Source of the DNA: Austropuccinia psidii
Lineage: Eukaryota; Basidiomycota; Pucciniomycetes; Pucciniales; Sphaerophragmiaceae
Direction: 5' to 3'
DNA: 64,000 bases
Assembly: GCA_023105745.1 (NCBI GenBank)
Contig: JALGQZ010000004.1
Span: 41,901,937-41,965,936, forward strand
Position 1 is the stretch's first letter. Every line of letters begins with the position of its first letter. Positions 36,553-48,279 of the stretch are shown here, piece after piece. The notes beneath the pieces are model-generated. The model was given only the letters and a program-made list of their open reading frames with translations, was not told the DNA's origin and did no database searches. The position numbers and the translations under genes were made by a program.

Positions 36553-37710
36553 ATGGTTAGGACTAAAATAAATATAGAACAGCATGAGGTTACTAATACC
36601 AAAGCCAATCATAAAAGACAAAATATCCACAATTCAAAACCAATCATTTCTCAACTTGAACATTCCAACAGATCATATAGGAACATCTCATCCAGCTCAA
36701 TTGATAAAAAAGCAGCCAATGCCACATTGCTAAGAATTACATCAACAAAAACTCTACCCCATCCTTATGTGATACTTAATAAAACCAAGAAGAATTTCTT
36801 ACCTGTTCTCATTCATGAAATCACCCCAATTTACTATTCATCTGGAAACTCTCACATCTTAAAATTCCCTTCTTTTTAATTCAATGAGCTTATCCAAAAA
36901 TAGTCAAGTAATGAAAATCAGTAGACATATCCTAGGGGAAATTATGAAAGGTATTGGCTTTTGTACAGGTTCTGATTCTGGAAAATCTGCAGGTGTTTCA
37001 TCATTTTTACTTTCTATTTTAATAATTCCTAATTAACTTTAGAACTTATAGGTTTTTACTCCTGAAAACCTGCTTTGATACCCCATGAAATCAAGAAAGA
37101 TAATAATCAATGGGAAAAACTTGAACAATATGACAAATTCATTTACTCTAGAATTTGCCATTTTTCTAAATTAGCTGCAAATGAAAATAAATCATTAATG
37201 GAAGATGCAAAATTACAAAATTTAAGTCAACTTGAATGGACTTCTTCCAATACAAAACAAGAATTCAAATCTTTTACCAATGTTCTTGTGACCAAAGATT
37301 GATTTTTTAATAAGCCACATCAATATTTTGATTATCTGAATGCTTGGACCTATGGTATATTTTCTTTTGTCTCCAAAGAAAATTCCCATCCCCTTCCAAC
37401 TGTCTTCACCCCATCTGGACATGGCTTGCACTTCCCCAAATTGAAAATGGAGATCAATTTTTCAAAAAAACCTGCATTCATGGAAATTCTTTGGAAGAAA
37501 TTATCAATTGTTCATCATACAGCAAACTCTCCTCCAGCAATTGTCAATTATGATGAAATAACCCATTTTGGGTGTTTTTTTCAAATCAACCATAAATTAT
37601 TTAATATAAGTGACAGATTCTTCAAAATGACACCTACCAAAATTAATTCAAAAGTCAATGGGTACTTTGAAAGAGCTATGCAGGATCAAAAGAGAGCTAA
37701 GAAGTATTAA
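36553..37710 (+). pseudogene. TET/JBP-like 2OG-Fe(II) dioxygenase of Harb-3, nearly intact
   Basis: Coding starts at an in-frame codon near 36553 with a basic N-terminal region, then YVILNKTKKNFLPVLI (about 36760-36815), where text typical of rust TET-like proteins begins. A short region with stops at about 36880-37000 includes a plausible 50-base intron (gtgttt at 36993 to tttag ending 37042). From 37075 to 37710 one frame has a single TGA (37300-37302). The iron motif reads PHQYFDY (His 37318-37320): the Asp of H-x-D is Tyr, so the enzyme would be inactive. Further on are YGIFSFVSKENS, SGHGLHFPKL, EILWKKLSIVHHTA with the second His, and THFGCFFQIN. It ends 32 bases from the convergent transposase. 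The family acts on methylated DNA in the nucleus. Confidence 0.72.
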
Positions 37711-37742
37711 TTATAAATAGTTTTATTTTATCAATAACATCT

Positions 37743-39027
37743 TCACTCTGTTGTAGTCCTATAGATTGAGCACATAAGTAAATTTTCATGATGAAATTCA
37801 CAATTTATTATCTTTCCATGCCAAAGTGATTGGTTCAATTTTTTAGGCATATTTACAACATCTTCCCCATTGTCATAATTATATAAATGTTCTTCTTGTG
37901 GTGGATGATCATCTTCATATAAATCAAACCATTCATCTCCAACTTGTGCTAACATATTATGTAGAGCTGTACAATAAACAATGCAACTAAAAAAGTATTT
38001 GATTTCTTGATCATTCCTCATTTGATTTTGAATTTCCCTTATAAAAAAACATGTCCCCTTCAAGGTTCCTATTTCATTCTCAATCCTGACCCTTGATTTT
38101 GCTAGACAGTAATTGAAAGTATGGTTGTCTACATTCTGTGCCACAACTCCCTTATAAGCTGGAACAACCCAAGGAGAGCTTGCATATTCTGAATTGGCTA
38201 GTAAGTACTGATATTTTTCATAAAAATCTTGAGGTGTTTGTGCAATTTTCATATGTTGATATACATTTGAATCATGAAGTGACCCAGTACAACCCCCATG
38301 TAGATCAGTGAACTGTTTGTTTATATTGCAAACCAGTTGTATTGACATAGAATAACTTGATTTTGAACAATCAATTATGAGAATTCAAAATCTTACCTCT
38401 TTCTATGATCAAAATAGGCTTCACCATCATTGAGGGGTGCTGTAATAATAGTATGAGACTCCCATCAATAAATCCAATGCACCCAGGGAAGCCTTCCACC
38501 TGCATCACTTGAGAAATCTCTCTGTGTTGTTTTATTGTTGGCCACACAATCATTATTCTCTTTAGCTTAATTAATATCCAAAGCACTCTTCGAGTTTACA
38601 AAACAACATCCCTGTGGCTAATTCCAAAAAAATTGCAATATTCCCCAAAGTGGCCCCATTTCTATTTGATCCTAACCTTGATAGTGCTACAGCCAATTGT
38701 ATGGCAGGATTGCCTTGGTTTTTTTTTGTGATGAGTTTTGAAAGGTTTCATCATATTGAATTTGTGAAACCAATTTTTCAAAGGAGTCATGTGTGGTGCA
38801 AAAAAGCTGGCAAAACTTCTCAGATGATAAGGTTTGTAAATCATTCATTGTATACATGTAATGTGATGGATATCTCTTACAAGGATTGATGTATCTTTAT
38901 GATGTTATCATATTAAATAAGGTTATATCTTCCTGGATGTCATAATAGCTATCAGAGCTGAGAGAATTGATGAACTGCAGTGATTTTAATTTCTTAATTA
39001 AAGGTACCTTTTGGATGCCTTTGGCAT
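37743..39027 (-). pseudogene. Harbinger transposase of Harb-3
   Basis: From an ATG at 39027 (MPKASK..) the frames give, in order, a RLGSNRNGATLGNIAIF-type helix (about 38620-38690), VVLFTRRVLWILIKLK, EISQVMQVEGFPGCIGFIDG (first catalytic Asp present), FTDLHGGCTGSLHDSNVY, YLLANSEYASSPWVVP (second catalytic Asp changed to Asn), RVRIENEIGTLKG (Glu present), and ALHNMLAQVGDEWFDLYEDD. Frameshifts lie near 38355 and 38590. The long frame 37743-38348 covers the C-terminal 201 residues. Cut-and-paste DNA transposase of the PIF/Harbinger superfamily, HARBI1-like, now inactive. Convergent with the TET-like gene. Confidence 0.85.
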
Positions 39028-39346
39028 TGTAAATGAAGAAAATATCTGTAGCCAATGAAATTTGAAATCAAACACTTAAATAAATGACCAGGGTATCCAT
39101 ATCTTATACAAGATGAGGGAAGCTTCATGCAATTTAACATGCACTTACTAAGGTGTGTCAAAAAAATGATACTTTAAGTGAAGCTAAAGGTGGGATTTTG
39201 GAACCAAAAACCCTGTTTTTTTGTACCTCAAAATACCACACCTCTTGAGGTGTAAGATTTCCCAAATCCCAAAAAGTTAATGCAAAATTTGGCAAAAATA
39301 AACTTGGGATTTTGAGTGTGGGATTTTGTAACTTTGAGGCCCCATA

Positions 39347-40840
39347 ATGGTTTTCTTTCTATGCCTTTTTATTTCCAAAAAAATATATAAAGATTCTAAA
39401 ATTGTAAAATCAAAGATAAAAGGCTTGAAGCTGTTACTTACCAAGGTGATAATCCACCATACATGTTATCATTTCAAACTAGCTCAAACTCCAATTAAGA
39501 TGACTTATAATTACTTAAAACGTATTTAAGTCTAAGCTAAAAGATATTATCTAAGATTTATCTCCTTTCAAACTCAATTGAGAGTTAATATTTTACCACA
39601 ATTCAATTTTAATAAATAAACTGCCATGATTTGAAGCTTGTGTGAATTTATGAACTTAAGATCTTTTGAAGTTGAAATTTCACAATCATTTTGCTTGGAA
39701 CATTGGTTAAGCTTTTAATTTAGGCTTTGAGATTATCATATTGGTCTGACTTAAACCTATTTCAGTTTAAGTATATCATCTTCTATACCCTAAGAGATTC
39801 ATAATCATCTAATGAGAGCTCCATTTTTATTGAGTTTTGGAGGTCTTCATTATTTCCTATGTCATGAGGACTATTTGCAAAAATATAACTTGTTCTGAAT
39901 CATAACTAGTCCCAAAGGATCTTGATGAAACTTCCTGATATAAATATATGATAGAGGTATAAATTCCAGGATGATTCAAGTTTTCACCTTGAAACACCAT
40001 TTTTTGTTAATTTTATGCTATTTTGCAATGACTCCATAGTCATTTCTGCTCTGATAACTAGTTAATTATTACCAAAATGTGATAATGACTCAATTAATCT
40101 TGATTTAATTTAATGAAATTATCTTATTAGTCCATAATTAAGCATTTAAGGTTGGAGGTCCCAAAAATTCTGTTACTATAGCCCCCCTTAATTATTGATA
40201 CATTTTGCCTTATGATTTTTGGCATATCACCAGCAAAATATAAAAACACATGCATATGGGGCTACTGTATGTGTAAAATCCCTTCACAGCTCCATAAATC
40301 AACACCATGTCACCCTTCTAGTGAGTAATATATGCATTCGAATAATTTACTTAGTGGTTTCAAAGAATTTTTGATTGTGTGGTAATATTAGTTTTAACAC
40401 CACATGGAGTGGTTTCAAAGTCAAGCACCCTATGAGTGACTCCTAGCTAGTTTTGGCTATTGAGCCCAACATGGCAATGGAACCATGGGCTTGCTTGCTC
40501 CATCTAATATATGATAGATTTTTTTTAAAAGTACGACAACTTCACATATATGCTTGGTTTATGGAAAAGTTATTGTGAGTAAATACATTTGAGCTTCAAG
40601 AGCAGGCTTTGTGATCTTCTATTTCTAGAATGGTTGACTTAAAGATTGAGTGAAGATTCCATAGAATGATGTTGACTCCAAAATTGGCATTAGTTTCTCA
40701 GCTTGATGCTCATGATTTCCTTCAGACATTCTCACTCAAGTGAGCCAATGAGCAGCTTCACTGCCAAAATGTTCTAGAATCCAACTCATCAAGAAGTTAT
40801 CTGCCTGGATATCGTGGGCAATCCTTCTAAAATGAGCCTG
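39347..40840. other. Intergenic region upstream of the rhomboid gene
   Basis: AT-rich; no gene recognised. A tatagccccccttaatta stretch at 40183-40202 resembles the Harb-2 end (AGCCCCCC) but has no partner. Base composition rises in GC toward 40800. Confidence 0.5.
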
Positions 40841-40869
40841 CCTGGCAGGTTTCTACCCAGTGTCTATCA

Positions 40870-41176
40870 ATGCCAACGAAACTCGGACCAAGGAGGACAT
40901 CGACCATTGATGATGTCGAGATAGAATCATCGTCATCGTCTTGTTCCTCCATCGCAACCTGGAACAACAGTGAGTCTTTTGGGTTCTTCATCCTCACTCA
41001 TTGGCACTTGCTGATCAGCTTCTTTTTCAGGTCACTTCATCTGGCGATTCTTATTCACCGTGGTCGTCGTCTTGCTTTGGCTTGATCATCCGACTTGTCG
41101 ATCAGGGGCAGTCTCAGTCTACTCGCAAAAACAGAGGTTATGGCTGCCTGCCTTTTTAAAGAGTGCTTTCGATTGA
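40870..41176 (+). CDS. Spliced upstream ORF overlapping the rhomboid start
   Basis: An ATG at 40870 opens an 81-codon frame when one intron is removed: exon 40870-40969, intron 40970-41030 (GTGAGT donor, ttctttttcag acceptor, 61 bases), exon 41031-41176 with stop TGA 41174-41176. The predicted peptide has a Ser/Asp/Glu-rich N-terminal half and one hydrophobic segment (FLFTVVVVLLWL) followed by a basic tail. Its last 37 bases overlap the rhomboid start at 41140 in another frame. I recognise no family. It may be a regulatory upstream ORF in the rhomboid leader, a small membrane protein made from the same transcript, or simply a spliced 5' leader. The splice sites are convincing; translation is unproven. 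Confidence 0.5.
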
Positions 41177-42834
41177 GGGGCTCAAGCCAGCTTTCTTCAA
41201 GTGCCAGGCTCCATGATTTGTCAAGCTTAATCCTTCGGACCAAGAAGCCTGGAAGGGCTCGCTTTCCTCTTTCAAAGGAGCCATCATTTCGACTATCCCA
41301 AGTTCATCCCCCAGCCTTTCGACCGTTCTCTTCAGCCTCTAACTCACTAGCCCGATTGGGAAGGATCGAGGTGAAGCAAGCTCCTATCATCGATCATGAG
41401 CCCCACTTCGCCGTCAACCGCAGCATCCTTCAAGAAACTCACAATCACAGTTCCTTTGACTCGCCTCCAAAGTTCAAGGCAACCATTTGGAAACCTTTAT
41501 TATTTTGTGCTGGGGTTTCAATCCTGGGCTTTGGATTGGCTATTGACCTCACCAATCGGGATACTTCACACAAAATTGATTACATTCGGTCTCATCAAGG
41601 CAGTTTTCCTGGTTGGTTCAGCAAGGCATTTTCAAGCTATACGAACCCCAATGACGCTCAATTGCAACAATTAAGAAAGCTCGATAAAATCAACTTCATC
41701 AAAAAGTATGGCTTAAATAATATTCTTCCCCACCAGTTATTGACTTGGTACATTAATTTGGGTGATGGAAAACAAATTTGTTTGATTTTGGGGCTAATTA
41801 ACCTTCAAGTCTTTGCATTATGGCAAATACCCCGCCTTGCAAAACTCATGACTTCAAATTTCACCCATTATCCATTGTCGGGCAAGAGCTACACAATGAT
41901 CACCTCAACATTTAGTCAATCAGTTCAGTAATTTGTCTTCGGCCTACTTGGGTTGCTTGATCAAGATTACTAATTAACGAAAAAGTCTTGGCTTCTTTAA
42001 AGACTACGTTGCACTTTGCCTTTAACATGCTGGCACTTTATAGTATTGGTTCTACAGCGCATGATGCCTTGACGCATAGACTTCGAGCATTGAGAGACGT
42101 TGAGCCCGTGCAAATACCAGAATCTACACCAACCTATCATTTTTTAGCATTTTACGTATTTGGTAATGTCTAAGGCGCACAGCATTGCAAATTTATATCG
42201 CGAAGCTAATCTACGTGTATCTATGTCGCTTTCATTTAGCCGGTCTTGCCGCTGCTATGGGGAGTCATGCATTTTCATTGCTTGTTCGTGCGCCCAGATT
42301 GTTAAAATGGCGTCAGGGTACTTTAAAAAGCTCCAATTCCCCAGTCCCGATCTTACCTAGTTTAGGAGCATCTGGTGCTATATATGGGTGTCTTGGTTAG
42401 TTTGTTTGGACCATGCGATTCTTACGCATATATGAGTGGTACTATTAACCATTGATTCTTGCGGAATATGATTTTTCAAGTTATGACAGCGTTAGCATTT
42501 CCTGATGCACACGTCTCGTTGATTTTTTTGCCTTGGATTCCCCTCAAGATTGGGAACGCGGTCTTCGGAGCAGTTGAGTCATTTTACTCTTCGTTCCTCC
42601 TGTTTTCTTTAATCATACAAAATATACTAAGTCGAGCTATTGTTGATACGTTTTTTTAATAAGATGGCACTTGATCTTATCGGCGTAATTAGAAATTGGC
42701 GATATTTTGATCATATGGCCCATTTGTGTGGTGGACTTGCAGGAGCCGTTTGGTTTTTCTCAATTAACAAATGGTTTGATACATGGAGATTGAGATTATG
42801 GCCTCATTATCATAACAAAAGCTCCATACACTAA
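41140..42834 (+). CDS. Mitochondrial rhomboid intramembrane protease (PARL/Pcp1 type)
   Basis: Intramembrane serine protease of the inner mitochondrial membrane. Relatives cleave proteins such as PINK1 and PGAM5 in animals, and cytochrome c peroxidase and Mgm1 in yeast. Proposed exons: 41140-41922, 42003-42162, 42240-42395, 42481-42572, 42664-42834, giving 453 residues. Junction phases fit and each intron is 77-91 bases with an AG acceptor; donors are GTTCAG, GTAATG, GTTAGT and GTTGAG, the first being atypical. The N-terminus is Arg/Ser-rich like a presequence. A first membrane segment (KPLLFCAGVSILGFGLAI) and the WYINLGDGKQ and LWQIPRL blocks match PARL. Catalytic Ser lies in GASGAIYGCL (exon 3) and catalytic His in FDHMAHLCGGL (exon 5); HFAFNM in exon 2 supplies the conserved His-Asn helix. 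The first ATG of this frame after the upstream stop is used as start. No defects are seen. Confidence 0.93.
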
Positions 42835-43011
42835 AATTTCGATTCCATGAAAGTAAAGCCCAAGCACATTTTGACAATTTGTTTCTCAAAATACTTGGCA
42901 TGGTGAGCTGTTGGCGTTTTCTTTTTTCTATCATGCTTAAGTTTTTGTTATTGAAACTAATAGAATGTATGGTGATGGCTTGCGCGAGCAGTTTTGATTT
43001 AATTCTACTTG

Positions 43012-43017
43012 AATAAA
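43012..43017 (+). terminator. Likely polyadenylation signal of the rhomboid gene
   Basis: AATAAA lies 178 bases after the stop codon in an otherwise GC-moderate 3' region, before the sequence becomes AT-rich. Confidence 0.45.
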
Positions 43018-43039
43018 AGTAATTGATAAGACTATACAT

Positions 43040-44100
43040 TATACATAGGCTAACAAATTTGCGAAAAGCTTTCCTGTAATAACTTTCTAGGTTAATTTGA
43101 GCCGATTTTTTTAAAAAGAGTGCACCAAGTAGTATGAATTCATGGGTTGCGTTTACTTTTTCAAGTATTCAGTTGTGCAAACTTGAAAAATCAGTGGTCC
43201 ATTCTTAATATTCAAGTACTAATCATCTTAAAAAAAGTAAGATTTGTTATTTATGCATAACATAGTGTCCAATCAAGGCCAATTTTATGAAATCAACTAG
43301 ATTGTTTGCTACATAGATACGATGAACTTTCAATTTAATTTAATTCATTTTATTTTATTTCAATGATTCTGTTTGGGAATTAAAAGCAAACAAACATGAC
43401 TTTTTTAAAAGCCCAAAGAAAATTTCAAGAAATGAAAAACGACAAAACACTGGTCTTCAACAATCAATGAGTCAAGAAAGTAATTAAACATACACTTTTT
43501 AATCAAGCAGAAAGCTGTCAAGATGATGGGAAAATGATTCTCAAAAATCACACAAGAGATTGTGTATCAAAAAGTCAAATTGAGATTGAAACTCAATTTC
43601 TGAAAGGCTCAGAGAGATTAATAATTTGATAGCCATTTTCAAAAATAATATAGTAGTTTAAAGTACTGGCACTGAACAAAAATCAATCCTATATTCTTAA
43701 AGCCCCACTTTTTTTGATTTCATTGTTTTCAAAATTTGCTTAAAAAAAGATGTTTTTTTTGAAAAGAAAACATAAAGAAATATTTGAGGCTTGGAGTTTT
43801 AAAGGTTTGCTTTGTTTTTGGAAAAAAAAAAAAGAAAAAACCATTTAATTCATATTTAGATAATTAAATTTTAATTAAAAGAATGATTTAGTTTTTATGA
43901 AATTTATTAAAAGGAACTTGAATGTTTTGTTTTGTAAAAAATAAATAAATGAATATATAATAAAGTTAAAATACTTCATTAAATAGATTTATTTCAAAGA
44001 AAAATAAAAAAATTCAAAAAAAATACATTATATGATTAACTTGAATTCTATTTTTTTTTTTTATAAATTTTGAAATTATTATAACTGAATGAATTCTAAC
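43040..44100. other. AT-rich sequence downstream of the rhomboid gene
   Basis: A and T homopolymers, no recognisable coding or RNA gene. CpG is lost again soon after 43100. Confidence 0.5.
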
Positions 44101-44109
44101 TCTTAAATT

Positions 44110-44220
44110 GTGAAAAAGTGCTTTTATTTTAAAGGGTTCTGGTAAACCAATTTAAAGGTCCTGTTTTTGCAAACAAAAACCCTCAGGCAAAAATTTTAGG
44201 GATTTGTAATCTTTTGAGCC
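44110..44220 (+). repeat. Possible orphan right end of a Harb-3-type element
   Basis: Read from the right, 44220 leftwards gives GGCTCAAAAGATTACAAATC followed by CC and, farther in, aaaatttttgcctgagggt. This resembles the Harb-3 right end (GGGGCCTCAAAGTTACAAAA, then tttttgcc). The flank is ATA. No left partner was found. Confidence 0.4.
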
Positions 44221-47200
44221 ATATTTGTATATTGGTAAGATGTTAAGAGCCCCAAATTTTTCACTATTTTTATTTATATATTTTTTTTTGGAAAATTTCC
44301 CCCAAAAAAAGGTTTTTGTCAAAAGATATTTTGGATTTTTAGAATATTAATGCATGAGGATTTAAAAGCTCCTTATTTTGAGTGGGATATTATGAAAATA
44401 CTGACTGAGGGGGGTTTAGATAATAAAAAAGACTAGGAAGGTGGATACAACTTGTATATAGAAAAATTCAAAAAAAAAATTCAATTTGAATCAACCTCAA
44501 AAAATTCCTGTTTAGTATTGTGTTTGCAAGGTATGCCTTGAGAATTACTGTGTTTATGGGTGCATTTATTCATTTGAGGGAACTTTTATTTTGAGATTTT
44601 CAAAGGCCATCTGAAGGGAATAATGAGTAAGCTTGCCATTGAGAGAATAGATGAGAGGAGGGAAATTATTGACATTCACTAGCCACTAGCATCTCTTTGG
44701 AGATTCTGTTGATAATATCAATAGATTATTTCTTAAAAGCAATGTACAGGGCTTTAAAAACCTCCAGAATTATGAAAATCCTTCCAAAAAAGATCAAGGG
44801 TTTGAAATTCACATTCAATTGGTGGTTGAAGAATTTTTTAGGAAAAAAGGGGGAAATTGGGTTTTATGGAAAGACAAAAGAGCCTTTCAAAGGTCAAGAA
44901 AATGAGAAATAAGAAAGGAAAAATATAAATTAGTTAGCACAAGCTTATGGGTGATTGAAGCAAGAAGGGGAAAACAGTAATTTGGGCTATTGGTGAAGTA
45001 AAAAAGGGGAAAAAGGTTTTATAGGCTTGTTTTTTTGGGGGGAATAGAAATGGATTTGAAAGATGTTTTTTTAAAGAAAATGTTGAGGGGGGAATGTTTT
45101 GGAAGATTTGATTCTGCTTGGGGGATGTGAAAAAATAAGTGAAAGAAAATTTTCACAAGGGTTTTTTTGAAAAAATAACCATTTTTGGGGGTTCTGGCTG
45201 GATTTTTCCCAATATAGGCTGTTTTTTTTTGATTGAAAGGGCCAGGGAATTTATGATCTTTTTTACCAATTTATGGAAAAACACATGTAAGGTTTTAGTA
45301 AGAATAGCTTATGTGTTTTTACAATTTTGCTTACATGGGTTTACCAATACCCATTTGAAGCAAAAAAGAAGCATAGGGATTTATAGTAATTTTTCTTTGA
45401 TTTTTATGAAATTCAATGATCTTCTTCTCTAGAACCAATTGGATAGACAAATAAAAAATAAAATGAAATTTTTAGGAACATATATCTAGATATTTTCTAT
45501 ATAAACATATAAGATTTTAAATATTTTCAATATATATATATATTTGACAAATTTGTATAGTTTTTTTGTAGATTGGAATAATTTTCTTGATATTTTTTTC
45601 AAGAAATAACTATTTCAAAAAAAGATTGAAATTAAAATCAATTAATAACCAACTTTATATCAGTTTATTTTGGGATATAATACCCAACACAAAAAACTTG
45701 GAAGCTTTCAAAAAAATGTCTGAACGTTTTTTTCAAAGAACAAACAAATTCAATCTTCCTAGTTTATAACTAAAGGTTTATATAAATATATATTACTTTT
45801 ATGGCTAACTTTTTCAGTATTTCATTATATTATTGAAGTGTTCTAGAAGATAAGTATGAATTCTCATTCATATTAAAATGTTTCGAGAAGAAGTTTATTT
45901 ACTAAGATGAAGCTACATATTTGCAAGCTATATAGTCATTTGATAGTATTCAACATTTTAATTTATGTACTATTTAGCTTTGGATGAGTTCTGTGGATCT
46001 ATTAACAAATTTCGGTAAAAGATGTGGTACCCCACTCAATTTATTTTCATATTCATGATCAGAGCTAATCCTAACAAGCATCAACCCCCCAATACCAAGT
46101 AATTTACATCAATCCACCATTTAACAACCATAAATATATCAAATTAACATTAGAAACATATAAAGCCATAATCCCAAAAGATAAATAACTTGAAAACCCT
46201 TTTTACAAGATAAATCACTTATTTCACCTTATAGAGCTAAGAGTACTGAATATCTCATTATCATTGATTATTGAATATGATCACAAATAATCAAGGAGAC
46301 CATGAATTATTCAAAATAGCCAGAAAAAATTATTGATATTAACGTCGGGAAAAAACTCAAGAACCTTTCCCATTCTTATCTCATTTTCATGATTGAAAAG
46401 TAAAACTGGCTCCAGGAGTTTCAATTCAAGCTGAAATACCTTTTAGGAATCAAGAAATCCAAAATTTTAATTCCTCAATAGTATTTAAGACTTTAATTTA
46501 CTTCTATAATTGTTTCAGCCTAAGGTAGACTAGGAAGAATTTTTCAAGTATACAATAACAAGACAACAATTATGAAAGTACTAGTTTATTTATTTTATTT
46601 CAAATATATATATTCATAGCTACAACAAAGTACTATCTCTTTAAATACTAAAGAGTACAGTACGTTTTAGTAAAAATAAAATAAGAAGCAAATATAAAAA
46701 ATTATTGTACTTTTGTTCAAGAAAAATTAATTTAAATGAAAAGTACAAATAATCAAATGAAACATTTGATTCAGAACAAAAAGCACTGTTCAATGGTGGA
46801 ACACTCCAACATAATTAAAAAAATTAGATCTATATGATTGGGACCTAAAAGAAATGAAAGGAAGGTGCTTTTCATCATCAACCCTATACTGATGGAGTAA
46901 CTAACTTATTTTCAGGATCCATCAATAGCTTTCTTAAGAGTTTTTATATAATGATTCTTATTTATTTGAGTAAACATTAAATACACTTGACTATATATAT
47001 CATTATTAGATAATATCATTTTTTTCGAGAAAAATTATAACAAGAGGTGTAGCTCAATAACCCTTATTTTTAGAGTTGAAAGATGTATCAGCATTCAAAA
47101 ACCCTTTGTTTATACTTATTACACTCAAATAAAATTCTATGAAGGTAAAAATAATTAGAATCAATTCATAAATGTAAATTAATAGTGTTATTATTATTTA

Positions 47201-48279
47201 GTAATTGTGAAATAACAATCATTATTAGAATTAGGTCTTTAAACGTTTTGATTAGTTCTTTTATAATAAATAATAAACTAAACTACCAGGACTACTTCCA
47301 TTATAAAAATAGAAGAAATAATTAAATTAAAACTCATCGTCAGCCTGTGACTTAAAACCAGAGAACAAGCATGATACCAAAATGCAATAAACTAATGGTA
47401 AAGCAAGATGCCCACAAAAAATTCAAATGAGATTAGATATCTTATAAATGAATTGAAAAAGAAGAGGAAAATTCACCTCATCTCAAATACACAACTCCCA
47501 TAAGCATAGAAGTAAGAATGATAAAGTCATTCCAGATCAAAACCTGAACGGAGCATAGCCCTTAATTATAACCTCTAATCTAAATTCCAGAAATGAGAAT
47601 AGAACTCCAGCATGTGGGGTTCAAAATTGAAGCTCTCAATGAGGGCTATCAAATGGTACCCAAAATATTGTGCTACAACCAATATTACAGAAGTTAGAGC
47701 CAACCATAGGCTAAATAATGGTGAAGAAAATATTAACCCCTAATCTAACATCTACAGTTTTAGTTTGAGATACATGAAGTAGGGTATTTCTGGAGAGATC
47801 AGAAATCAATATTTCCAATTTTTATCTCAATTACCCTTTATTTCATCCAGAACAAAAGTTATTGTGGATCTCAATTAAATACAGGATTCATACAGAGTTC
47901 AAATTTCCATAATAGGATTTGAAGCCAGTATAGATTTTCCATACTTAATTTCAGGCATATCAAATGAGTAAGAAATGTGTGGAACTAATTATGGGCTATA
48001 AGTTGAGTCAATTTTTGAGCTCTCTATCTTCAAAACTGACAAAGCTATTGTGGCTTTAAGGATTAAATCCTAAAATATTGTAAAAAAAATACTGTGTGAT
48101 AATAACCCATACTATTGAATTCGGAGGTTTGAAAACCATTCAAAAGCTTTCTTTGACTTGATTAACTCATATTATGACCAATCAGAGGCCCTAAGACACA
48201 TTCTGTACAGAATTCTATACATTTAAAATTTCATCACATTCTTGTGAAGTCCCATGATGAAAATCTTCACCCTCTATTG
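44221..48279. other. AT-rich region, no gene recognised
   Basis: Includes unusual G runs with T runs at 44260-45200 (for example gggggg at 44411 and 45038) and (ta)n near 45530. ORFs at 44697-44912, 45139-45432 and 45587-45769 are low-complexity Lys/Phe-rich frames and unconvincing. Scattered coding-like words in 46000-48280 could not be joined. Confidence 0.5.

Larger units (their letters stand above)
33308..39343 (+). mobile_element. Harb-3: Harbinger-type transposon with TET-like gene
   Basis: Left end GGGGGTTTCAAAGTCACTAA (33308 onwards) and right end, read inward, GGGGCCTCAAAGTTACAAAA (to 39343) form a terminal inverted repeat that continues into AATCCCAC. Flanks are ATA at 33305-33307 and 39344-39346. 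Repeated AAATCCCA motifs lie just inside both ends. Order: Myb/SANT-like relic (+), 1.7-kb T-rich spacer, TET-like gene (+), Harbinger transposase (-) whose 3' end is only 32 bases from the TET-like stop. It is the best-preserved composite element in the window. Confidence 0.75.

Noticed and set aside
38614..38889. 91-codon plus-strand ORF
   Set aside because: It is antisense to the N-terminal part of the Harb-3 transposase, whose minus-strand text (GSNRNGATLGNIAIF-like) explains the sequence.
40183..40202. Second copy of the Harb-2 terminus
   Set aside because: Only AGCCCCCC is shared. No inverted partner, duplication or internal similarity was found.
44260..45440. Gene in the G- and T-run region
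   Set aside because: Frames are Lys/Phe/Gly-rich and arise from homopolymers. There is no domain, no splice pattern and no repeated copy.
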